From: Amylostereum areolatum
Taxonomy: Eukaryota > Basidiomycota > Agaricomycetes > Russulales > Stereaceae
Length of the DNA: 64,000 nt
Assembly (NCBI GenBank): GCA_012932865.1
Contig: SAXG01000003.1
Span: forward strand, 930,001-994,000
Reading direction: 5' to 3'
The notes under the pieces are model-generated. The model saw nothing but the letters and a program-made list of their open reading frames with translations. It ran no database searches and was not told where the DNA came from. The position numbers and the translations under genes were made by a program. Numbering within the stretch: position 1 is the first letter of the stretch; every line of letters starts with the position of its first letter. Below are positions 21,029 through 34,415 of this stretch, one piece after another.

Positions 21029-22584
21029 ATGTCCTCTCGCACCCACTCCCGCTCGAATTCGACCCGTTCGACCTCTTCCAACCGCCCAGAGCGTCCCCGC
21101 CACCACGTGCGCCTCTCAGAAGCCCTGCCAACTCGTCCCACATCTACCCCGCCTTTCTCTTTCCGCTCGCCCCCTTCTCCCCTTCGTTTCGAGTTCACAG
21201 AAAAGTTGACGGAGGAACCCCTGGACGGCGTCGTAACCAAATCCGAGGCAGGTCCCAGCCGCCATGCCTCCAAGCCCTCCCTCTCTCGCCGCGTCCCCTC
21301 CCGACAGAACAGCGCCCCTTCCCAGTACCCCTCTCCACTCCCCGCTATCTCCCCCGCCCCCAACTTCGCGCTGCCTACGCCCTCGCTCCATTCGGATTAC
21401 GCTCACCCCCCCAGGAGCATCCGATTTTTCGCCCTCAGTAAAGCCCTGGCTTCCCCTTCTCGCATATCTATCCACCAGCCTCGGCTTCTTGATCGCCATC
21501 GCCTTCTGGAGAAAGCAGGTCTTCCAAGGTTCGCAATCCGTTACACTCCCTATCGATCTCGCTCACCCATCCCTCCTCAGGCTTGGACGACCTTTCCAGC
21601 TGGCTCAAGGCCGACAAACACTTCGGTTACGGCGTCCTCTTCTTCCTCATCTTTCTCACCACATTCCGTAAGCGCCCGTTCATCATCCCTGCCCTGTACA
21701 CTCACAACGACCGCAGCTCCCTCTCCCCCTCTACTCCACCCTCATCGTCCTCTCCGGCTACACCTTCGGCGCACCCAGAGGCGCCGTCGTTTCCTATTGC
21801 GCCGCCTTGACCGGCGCCATCGTCGTCTTCGTCCTCTCTCGCTACCTCTTCCACGACTCCATCTCCCGCTGGCTCTCCTCCGCCAAGTCTATCAAACGCG
21901 TCGTGCGCGCCATCGAAAAGCGTCCAAAGCTCCTCTTCCTCATCCGCCTCGCCCCCTTACCCCGTACAACGTCATGAACTGCCTCCTCGCCGCGTCCCCG
22001 ACCCTCACTCTGCGCACCTACATCCTCTGCACCGCCCTCTCGCTCTTCAAGGTCATCATCCACACCACCCTCGGCTCCTCCATCCATTCCTTCGCTCGGT
22101 ATCACGTCGCCCGTCCCGAAAAGGACAAGGGAACCGATTCCCCTGCGGACGGAAGCCCAGAATCCCCTGCGGACGCGCCGGCAGAGGAGGGAGAGAGCCC
22201 CATCGGTATGGTTTGGACGATCGTCGGTATCGTGCTGTGCGTGGGCATCATCGCCTACCTGTCCTACGTCGCCCGGAAGGCCGTCGACACCGAGCTGGGC
22301 GACGACGACGGACGGGGACCTTCCCAACGCACACGGACGAGGAGACGGCCGCGTTCCTGGTTCGCCAGAGCGGCGAGGACGAGGACGAGGACGAGGAACG
22401 GGTGCCGATGTCCGAGACGCCCTTCCGCACCGTGACCCCCGCCACGCGCGCGGACAGTCGCGCGGAAGGGTGGACGTCGCGAGAGCGCATTCCGAGCCAC
22501 GAAGACGAGGCCGAACGCGGACTGTTGCGCACCAGCCGCTCGCTGGACGCGACGCGCGAACCGGACGCCATCCGTTTGCTATAG
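21029..22584 (+). CDS. TVP38/TMEM64-type VTT-domain membrane protein, frame broken
   Basis: Golgi/ER polytopic membrane protein of the SNARE-associated/VTT family (TVP38, TMEM64), which acts in lipid scrambling and vesicle traffic. The start MSSRTHSRSNSTRS begins a disordered Ser/Pro/Arg leader. Conserved blocks: PWLPLLAYLSTSLGFLIAI, an intron, GLDDLSSWLKADKHFGYGVL, an intron, LPLYSTLIVLSGYTFGAPRG, IEKRPKLLFLIRLAP, PYNVMNCLLAASPTLTLRTY, a last span VWTIVGIVLCVGIIAYLSY and an acidic tail ending DATREPDAIRLL. The blocks need four single-base frame corrections: one extra C in the C7 run at 21406-21412, one extra base near 21721-21727, one missing near 21960-21964 and one missing in the G4 run at 22314-22317. 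The continuous 468-codon frame over this locus is a chimera of real and shadow sequence. Confidence 0.72.
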
Positions 22585-25500
22585 CCCATCACCACCCACA
22601 ATTGACTCTATCCCAAAGACGCGGCCTCCAAAGACACGCCCCCCGCGCTGACCGTTCTCTCTCTTTCTCTCTTTCCGTCTCGTCTGGGGCGCTCGACGCT
22701 TACCTTAACTCTTCTTTTACTCTGCATCGCTCTCATGGACTTGCTCGTTGCGCACACCTTTCGCCCCCCTTCGGATTCCCTTCCGCCCCTTTCGCCGTGC
22801 GGCAGACGTTGTATACTTACCTTAACTATCTATCTACAGCCCGTGGGCGCGCACCCGCGCGCGCCGCGACTCATCTTAGAAGGAAATATTTGTGGCAAGA
22901 TGCGTATTGCACTACACACACAACAAATTGGATCTCGTTCGCCCGTTGACGACTGCTCGCGCCCTCGCGCTAGCTGTTTGGTGCGTGTCAGTCCAAGGTG
23001 AGAGGGGGCGCCCCGATCGGCCTCGATCCCTCCGTGTGTGGGGCGGGGACTCCCTCGCTTCATCTCCGCATCTCTCGTATCGGATGGGTGCGCATTCACG
23101 AGGCCTGAGGCTGAAAGCATGCCTAGCAAAGAGCGCGGAGGGGGGGGGGCAGAGGTAGAGGGCGCTTGGACGGCTCAAAACAAGGGCCCTCGGGGGCTTT
23201 GTGGTTTGGGCGTGGCGTGCGACTGGCAGCGATGCGTGTTGTCGGACCTCCGTTAGCGCAGAACGAGCTCGTGTCGTGACTCGGGGCCCACGGACTTGGG
23301 TCTGGGAGGAGGGGGTTGTTGGGCGGGGAGGCGGCTGGGGGGATATGGGCCGCGGGTTCCTGCACGTTGTTCTCAATCGGGCTTCGCGTCTGCATGAACG
23401 GCGCGCGATTGGCTTACGGCCGAAGGGAATCCTGACTACTACGTCCGTGCGTTTCCTTCCTTTCGACATTGAATGCGCCTGGGAGAAGGGAGGGGGGGGG
23501 GGGGGGAGACACCTCGCAGTAGATTAAGTTTTCTGTTCTGAATGAGCAGGGCGATTGCGGCTGGCGTGCTAGTCTGTTCGCGTCCAACCCCTCCGCGCGC
23601 GCTACTCGCAGTCCTCGGGGCCCCTCAGGCCTCAGCGAAAGGGATAGGGCGCGAGGCAGAGGATCTGATTGAATGCGAAGGAGGCGAAGAGACGCTAGGT
23701 CGACGGTCGGAGGTTGGAGCAGGCGCGAAAGGGAGACGCGTGCGCCGGGGGAGGAGATGGGGCGCGAGGGCGGCTTCGCCTCCGTCCCGGGTCGAAGGAG
23801 GGAAGGGGGGCGTCGAGGCCATTGCGCAGATGCAAGTGTCAGTCGCTGCGACTTCTGTAAACGATCGCGCAGTCCCGGGGGGGGCGTCTTCGTCTTCGAA
23901 GCATTCGGTCTTTGGACGTGTCGATCCGGGCGCGCCCCTTCTGTTCTCTTCTTTTCCTCGGGGGAGGGGAGCAGCCTGGGAGCGCGCGCGGGGAACGAAA
24001 ATGACTCGTTCTGATTTATCGGGCGGGGCGGGGTTTGGGTTTGGGGAAAGGTTAAGGTGAGAAGGCGTCGGTGGTCGGTCCCTGGACGTGAACTCGCGTA
24101 CTTGGTATGCACTCGTTATTCCGTCGGAGGGTTGTATGGAAATGGAACTGAGGTGTACGTGGCATGGAACGGGGGGCCACCGGTGGGTGGGGCGACGATG
24201 GGGGACGTCGACGGGTGCTTGCTCGAGCATGTGCGAGCCGTCGGTGGGCGTTCGAAGAAATGAAATGGATCAATGTCCGTACGGGGATGTGTATACCACC
24301 GTCCTGTCCTGTACTCTGTATTTGACGAGGATCACGGATAGGCTCCAAGGTGGGCATCATCCCAACTCTTGACTATCCCCAATCCGCCCATGACGAGCGA
24401 TGATGATCCTTCGCGCGCTGGAGGAGAGGACGAACGGGTCGTGGCCGGGTCGTGGCGAACTTGAAGGGCTCGAGCGTACGTATGTTCGTGACCTAATTCC
24501 ACGCGTGACGAAGCTCGAAGCCCCGCACGAGGATACGAACGGACGGGGGAACCGGTGAGACCGTCCCAACTTGGAGACCGACCGCCGGACCGGGTCGAAT
24601 CAGAACGTCTCTTTTCTCTTTCTCTGCCCGCAGTCCAACTCCCCGTTCCCCTCCTTCCGCTCCCGGCGCTTGTTCTCCCCGGCCGCCACCGCCAGTCCGC
24701 CGGCGCTCGTCCCCGCGCTCTGCCCCGGTCTCCCCGTCTCCGATCTCGATCCAGGTTTGCTCCCACTGGCCCAGCTCGGATCGCCCGACGTTCGACGTAC
24801 TGGGACGACGACCATGGCAGGTCTCACCGAGGGCCCGAGCCCGGTGGAACACGTCCCTCGTACTTGCGGTCGGCGCGAGGAGGAGGCGCATGGGGTGCGC
24901 TGGCATTCCAAGCCACGGATCGGGCGTTCGCACGTCCAAGTGCCAGTGGACCCCACTGGCAATCTCCGTTCTCGACCCTTGTCAGCCCGAGCCGCACGAC
25001 GGACGTGACACGCTTATCATCCGCGTCCGCCGCGTCCATTGCCAAGCACCAGCCGTATCGTCACCACCGCCGGCCAGCGATGAGCAGAGGTCTGGAACGC
25101 GCGGGAGGCTCATCTCGACAGTGCAAATACGGAGGGTCATCTCGGTCATTAATTCTCATCCATCGTCAGCGGTGGCAACCCAAAAGAGCGCGCCTCCCCG
25201 GCAACGCGCGGACCAATGAACGCGCGCGGGGTCTTTCCTTCCCCGGCGACGGGCCGGGACGGACGATCGGCGATCGTAGATCGAGCAGTCTGCGCGCCGG
25301 TTCAATTTCCAATTCGGGGGGGGAGGTGTCTCATTTTCGCGTTCGCGATTGAGTCGATCGAGGCCGCGTCGTTGCGGGTTTTGCTTCCGTCGACAGTCCG
25401 CGTCATTTATTTGGGGTTTTTGGCGAGGACGTGGGTGGTGGTGGTGGTGGTGGACGTCGTTGGACTTTTGGTTTTTCGTTCTTGGATGGGTATGTGCATA

Positions 25501-26598
25501 TGTACATGCCTACCTGCGTACATACTTTGTGCACGAATGAACGCTGATAGGCTCCCTCCATCTCCGCGTGTACGTACGTCCCCTCCGTCCGGTCCATTCA
25601 CATTCAACCCCGAAAATACGCACGCACGCACACTCCCAAAACGCGACGCAGCATGCGCGCGCCCGTGCCCCGTTCGGAAATGAACACGCGTCTCTCTCTC
25701 GTTCAGTGCATAATTATCGTCCATCTCTCGTCCGACCGTCAGCGCGCGGAAAGGACGCGGAACCAGGCCCTGTCGGCGTCCCACTCCCATCCCATCCCAT
25801 CCCGTACCCACCCACGCTCAGGGCCTGCGACCCCTGTCCACCCCAACTCCCCCCGACCACGGCCCCAGTGCGGACGGTACAGTGGGGTGGGATGCCCCCT
25901 CCCTACGGAGCTATCTCTCCTCTCCCCGTCCATTCACTCTCGGCCTGCACCTGCGCCTCCGAATACTTACTTAGTCCCTTCCGTCCATCTCGATCGGTTT
26001 GTATTGTGCACGTACCCGTTGCTGATATGTATGTACGGCGCATTCATCCGTCTCGAGTCAAAGCGGGGGAAAAGGATGCGTTGCAAACGAGCTGAAACTG
26101 CGACTTGGTATCTGTTTGGTATAAACACGTGCACGACACAGAGGGATCGAAGAGTACAACGAGCGAGCGAGCGAAAGCCAGCCAAGGTATCAACGGAAAA
26201 TGACGTGCAGGGGAGGGAAGGGGGAATAATGGTTGAACACATCGAACACACAGAGGGCTCTCCTAAGGGCGGGCGCGCAAGTATAAACAGTGGGTAAAAG
26301 AAAAGCGGTGAAAGGAGAGAGAGCAGGGAGCAAACGGACACAGAGCACAAAAAAATAACACGCACGCAAGACGCGTTCCAAACTGTCCAGACCGTCCATT
26401 GACCCCGACCCAGGTCCACGCGGTACAAGGCCACATCCATCCCCTCCCCACCAGACCAGCACACCAACACCACCCTCAAACACCTCGGCCGTCCCCGCTC
26501 GAACCCAATCATCCCGTTCCAGGGGGGGGATCTTATCCAACCTCTCCGCTCCGATCAGCACATCCCAACCTTCCACCCCTTCCACCCCTCCCACGCTT
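22585..26598. other. 4-kb GC-rich gene-free interval
   Basis: This lies between the convergent VTT and HSF-type genes. Frames of 100-265 codons exist on both strands (for example plus strand 24555-25352), but all are Arg/Pro/Ser/Gly-rich, typical of random GC-rich translation, and none has a domain or believable splice structure. It holds short simple repeats: a 15-G run at 23492-23506, (GTG)n near 25434-25452 and (CCCAT)n near 25788-25804. Part will be the HSF 3' UTR. A long non-coding RNA is possible but not shown. Confidence 0.45.
23492..23506 (+). repeat. 15-base G homopolymer
   Basis: An uninterrupted run of 15 G, flanked by further G-rich sequence on its left. It could form a G-quadruplex, and it is a place where consensus length is unreliable. 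Confidence 0.8.
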
Positions 26599-28726
26599 CT
26601 AGTTCTCCCCGGCCTTTGTGGCGGGGTCCGCGTACCTGTGAGAAGCCGCGAGACTTCCGTCCAGCGTCACGAAGCCGTCGTATCCGGGCGAGACTGGTTG
26701 GTTCAATAAGCTGTTCGTCAGTGAAGCCGCACTTGGTGAGCATGCGCGATGCAAGAAAGAGGGATAGGGAGAGAAAGGGTGGGCGCAGAAGGGGGGACCG
26801 TTGACGCTCAACGAGGTGGAAGGTGAGACTGCGACTCACATCGATGGATGTCCGCCTCTCCGTACGCGTCCGACACCGGGGGGGTGTGCGCCTGCGAGGA
26901 CGACGTCTGCGACGCCGCGCTCAACGAACTCGCGCTCGTCGACGGTCGCACCGATCGACTCCAGTCGTTGTCCATGTGCGAGTGGTTCTGCGGCGGCGGC
27001 GCGTAAGCAAACTCGGCGGGCGCGGACGCGCCAAAACTTCCGTACGCGTCCACGGTGGGAAGCTGGATCATGCTGCGAGAACGCGGCAGAAGAGAGTCCT
27101 CGTCGTGACCGCCGTGGGCCGACGAGGCGGACGACGGCCGCGTGTCCATGTGCGTGTCGTAAGGACCCTGCGGCGGGTAGGGCTGCATGGCTTGGCTGTG
27201 GCGCCGCGTGCGGCGGACGCTCAGCGAGCTCCCGGAGTTGTACTTGTGCGAGGACGAGGGCCGCGAGGAAGGTGGGCGTGAGCGGGCGGCCAGAGCCAGG
27301 GCGCTGGTACTCGCCGTAGTGATGTTCCTCGTACGGCAGGGACGACAAGGAGGACACGGAGTACGCGGTGGTGGGCCGACTGTCGGGCGAGAGCGACGAC
27401 GCCGAATGGGGCATAGAGGCCGAGAGCGAGGACCCGTACGAGGTGTTGATCGTCGGCCGGGTGGGCGGGTATTGGTTGGAAGAATGGTTGTGGTTGAGCA
27501 GAGAGGAAATGCTGCTCGAGTGCGAGGAGCTGCCGCTGCTGACGGGGGAGAAGGACCAGTTGTTCTGCTCCTGGTAGGAAGCGTAAGGCTGGGAAGAGGG
27601 CGGGAGAAGCTCTCCGCGATTAGAATAATGCATGGACCCGTAGCCGGGCGTGGAGACGGCTTCGTCTGAGGGGGACATGTGATGAAGCGGGTGGGGAGAG
27701 TGGTTATACATGGACGAGGACATGGGTGGGTCGGAAGGAACGGTAAGAGGAGGGAGAGCGGAACGAGAGTAGCCAGCGCTGGGGCCACTCCACGAGCCCG
27801 GCTGGGCGAGCGGGGGGTATGAGCCAGGGGCTGAGAAGCCGCGAGCGCGACCTTTTGGGGACGAAGGAATGGAGAGGGGGAGTTGACCCCCGGGACCGAT
27901 GGCCGAGCGAGGTGGAGGAATGTTCTGGGGATGGTGTTCGACCATGTCGTTGCGCTTGCGGGGCTTGGGGAGGCGTGGGGGGACGCGTCGTTTGAAGTTG
28001 GCGACGACGTCGGCGGGGGAGTGGCGGTTGAGGGTGGGGTGAGCTGTGGACGCGGATAAAAAGAAGCGTGAATAAGATGGGAGAGGGCAAGAGGGGAGAG
28101 ACTGACACCAGGTGGACGCGTCGGGGTCGTCGATGGCCGGGTCGACGTTGCGAAGGTTGACTTTGCGCATGAAGCCATAGATCTTCGCAGGTCGGAGGGT
28201 CAAGAAGGCGAAGAGGGAAGGAAAGAAGTCGAGCACATACATTGAGTTGCCGGGAGAAGCTCGCGAATCTGGATTGGCGGTATATGCTTGGGAGGACGTG
28301 GAGAGCGAGTTGCTCTGGCCGCTCGACGATGATGTGTTCGCCGGCGGGGTCCCAACGGATCATGTGGTGATTTTCTGGCCGCTCAAGGAGGCTGAAAGGA
28401 GGTGGATCGGGACGTGTACGAAGAGAAGGAGAGAAGAAGGGCCGGTCTTACGCGTAGAGTTTTGTGAGAAAGGTGGCCTGGGGTTTTGGGTCGTTCTTGA
28501 CCATGTTCTGGTGTTGCTGCTGGGGCTGGGGGGACGCGTCGAGGCGGGGAGGGGAGTGTGAGTGGTGACTGTCGTGGTCTGGGGTGTTGGGGGAGGGGGG
28601 CTGGGGGAGGAGCTGGGGAGGGTAGACGACGTTGGGACTCGGGATGGGGTAGTCGTGGTGGTGACGGGGAGGGTAGGAGTGCTGAGAGCGGGGGTAGGCG
28701 TTCTGAGGAGGGTAGAGCTCGGCCAT
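26599..28726 (-). CDS. HSF-type DNA-binding transcription factor
   Basis: Nuclear regulator with an N-terminal heat-shock-factor-type winged helix. The start is MAELYPPQNAY (28726); upstream MYDPT would use TTG. After a Pro/His/Gln-rich leader the DNA-binding domain is assembled over four exons: ATFLTKLYA, LLERPENHHMIRWDP, HVLPSIYRQSRFASFSRQLN (recognition helix), IYGFMRKVNLRNVDP and then SHPTLNRHSPADVVANFKRR. PRLPKPRKR is a likely nuclear signal. The tail is long and Ser/Tyr/Pro-rich. Near 27264-27274 the tail changes frame by one base: GEYQRPGSGRPLTP lies in one frame, SSSHKYNSGSSLSVRRTRRH in another. The last exon, joined over an intron, reads SPGYDGFVTLDGSLAASH and ends TAG at 26599-26601. 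No heptad trimerisation region is evident, so it is not a canonical HSF1. Confidence 0.8.
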
Positions 28727-29190
28727 CGTTGGGTCGTACAAGGTTGGGGGAGGGACAAATGCGAGGACGCGCCGCTTGGAAATGCTTTTAATCTTGGGAC
28801 GGCGCGGACTGGCGTTGGGCAGACCGAGCGGGACTGCGAACGAATCGCACGAGCGGTCGGACTGGACTGCGAGCGGGAACGGGGGAGAACGCCTCTTCGC
28901 CGGTTGATCTCCTCGGCCACGCCAATCTCCCGGCCCCCCTTCACCGCGGCTCCCACTGCAGAAAGAACCCTCTGATCGAACATCCAGATCTACCCCAGAT
29001 CTCCTTCTCCTCCCCTCCGATCCCTTCCCTCCTTATCCCAATAACGATAAAAAAACACAGAATCCTGTGTATCCGCTGTGTATGTCTGATATCCTCCACC
29101 GTATAGCATTTATCCAGACCATCCATCCTAAAACCCAATCTCACCCACACATCCCAGATCATTCCTCTCCCCAGACTAAGTTACCTAGCC
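28727..29190. other. Intergenic, no gene seen
   Basis: About 460 bp between the HSF-type start and the kinase stop, both on the minus strand. It should contain the HSF promoter and the kinase 3' UTR. An open frame upstream of the HSF ATG has no family features. Confidence 0.4.
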
Positions 29191-32076
<2,886 letters not shown>

Positions 32077-34415
32077 GAGGGGGTAATGAGCGACGGAGAG
32101 CCGTGTGCGGCGGTCGAAGGCAGGTATCGTCGTCGTCTTGTGCGACGTAGAAGAAAGGATTGAGGTTGGAGGACAGTTTGCTGGCTCAGCCTCGCCCGGT
32201 AGCAGGCGCCCTGTGACCTGAGTGACAGTCGTCGTCGCTCGCCACCGTGAGTCCGTGACCCCCGCCTCGTGCTTCGCGATCCTGTCCTGGACGTGACTCA
32301 GTTCCTGTCCTTTCACCCGTCGGTCTGTAAGCAATTAGACCAACTGCCACATGTTTTCCTTTCCTCTTGCAGGAGGCGGCCAGCCTTGCGCCTCTTGCAC
32401 TGCATAAACCAATACATCGTGCTACCTTACCAAGTGTGCGCCGCCGAACACACAGGAGTCCACATCTAGCTTGATGGCAAACCCTAAATCGCAATTCTAA
32501 AGCCAGGTCCTTATCTGCCTACGCTCTTGAGATCGGCGACATTCTGCGAGGGACGAAATGATTCATAACATGCGGTTTCGATTCAAATCACAGCACGGCA
32601 GAGAAGCTGCAGGCTGGGACACTGTAGGCTCTTATAGTATGGCAACAATGTACTGGTACGCAAAGTGCCAGCGCTCGGGACGAGAGTCCCCATTCGAGGC
32701 CTGGAACCCATGACGATCCTCCGGCACCAGGCATAGAAACTCAAAGGTGTCTTAAGCTCTGTGCCAAAGAACCGTAACGTGAACTAGCCGCGGCAGCAGC
32801 TATATATATTCGTACATGCTTCTCCTCGGGATGGGTGCTCGGAGAGGTATCTCGAAGCGCGGGCCTGAACGGAAGACATAAATTAATGATACTAACCTTC
32901 CAGTCAAGGTTCTTCAGGTTCGGGATGAGGCATGGTGCCATGGGTCGGCGGGCGGGGGTAAGGAAAAAAACAAGCGCACCTGCACTCGTCGACGGCGCCA
33001 CGGACGTCATGACCATCGATGGCGATGCGTGGGCGAGATCGTTTTGCGCGCACAGGGGACCGATAGATTGTAGCTCACGTTACCGTAACACTGAAATCGA
33101 CGGAACCGTGGTGTCATTCCTGCGAAAGGCTAGGTCCCAGCATGGCACGTAAACCGACGCCGAAGTGAGCGTCATCAACGCGTTGGCCGTAAACGTGGAA
33201 AATGAATGCCGAGAAAACAATTCAGCTAGCCAAAGTTATCATGGTCGGGCCTATCAGTCCGCCATGCGACAGGAGATCAGGTAATTGAAGTTTCTGATGA
33301 GGATTTCAGTGGCGTTAAGGGAAGTCATAAAGGCGAACACATGCACGGGTACATACGCTGTAATGGTATTGTGGGAATACAGCGCTAAGCAGGACACGGG
33401 AAACAGAAGGTTTGACTGGCAGACGGAACAACGTTTGAGGGGTGAATTCTGAGTTGGACGTTGCGATCGACAGGCGAACTAGGAGGGGAGGTCGATCGCC
33501 AGACATGGCCATTCCGTGGAGAGCATCGTAAACTAAATGCCGATTGTGTCATACAAAGTGAGCAAGATATTGAAAGCAAACATCCGAGTTGCATGGAGTC
33601 TGATGTTGGAATGGGATACTTTATGACCGTGAAGACCGTGGATTTGAGTCAGGTCGACCACCTGGCCGGATATTGAAGGCGCTCGATGTCAGCAGGGTCC
33701 GAGCAGTGCGGATATGTTTGAAGGACACGACAAGGCCAATGAACACGAACCGTGAGTAAGAGCGATTGCACGCCGATGAGCGATGCGAGAAAACATGAGG
33801 GTGGACGGTGCTCGTGGACGATCGACTGGAGAAGGAACGTGAGTCACTCGCACGACCGGAAGCACGGCGGATGCTGCGGGCCGGAAGTTCCTAGATGCGA
33901 AGTGACGATAACTCCGCGCCAAGTTGCGCAAGGTTTGGCTGGACTTCGAGGGTTGTTTTCTGACCACGATGTTCTCTGAGCTCCCGTTCCCTCCAGTAAC
34001 GCGCAGATCTTATGCGAAACACGCACCCAACGTCTCCCCGATCCAAACAGCTGCCCAAGTCGCGCTGAAAAGCACGCAAGGTGAGCTCCGACATACGCGG
34101 ACAATGACATTCGTGTAGAAAAGACCTCGTTCGTCCCGACACGCCGACGGAATACTTATGACGCTCTCGTACAAACGCATATATCCTGCGCCGTGTCTGC
34201 CCATCTTTTTTCTACCTTCGTCTCGTCCGTCTTGCGCGGTCATAATTCCTCCTTGGACATCGGTCTCACATCCTACTCATCGCCAGAATTCTCTACATAA
34301 ACGCGCCGCCGAATCTTGACACTCACCGACGCTCTGTACCTCGCTCCGCTCTTCCAATTACTGCCGAGCGACACCTTCCACTCAACCCTCAATATCACGC
34401 ATCAACCCATTCGAC
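32077..34415. other. 2.3-kb divergent intergenic region, no gene seen
   Basis: This lies between the kinase and transporter starts. A few exon-like pieces occur, for example MVMTSVAPSTSAG on the minus strand at 33016 with a GTGCGC donor, but no multi-exon gene could be assembled. No repeat or RNA gene was recognised. Confidence 0.4.

Noticed and set aside
23414..25352. Several 144-265 codon frames on both strands
   Set aside because: All are low-complexity Arg/Pro/Ser/Gly translations expected by chance in GC-rich DNA, overlapping each other on both strands with no domains.
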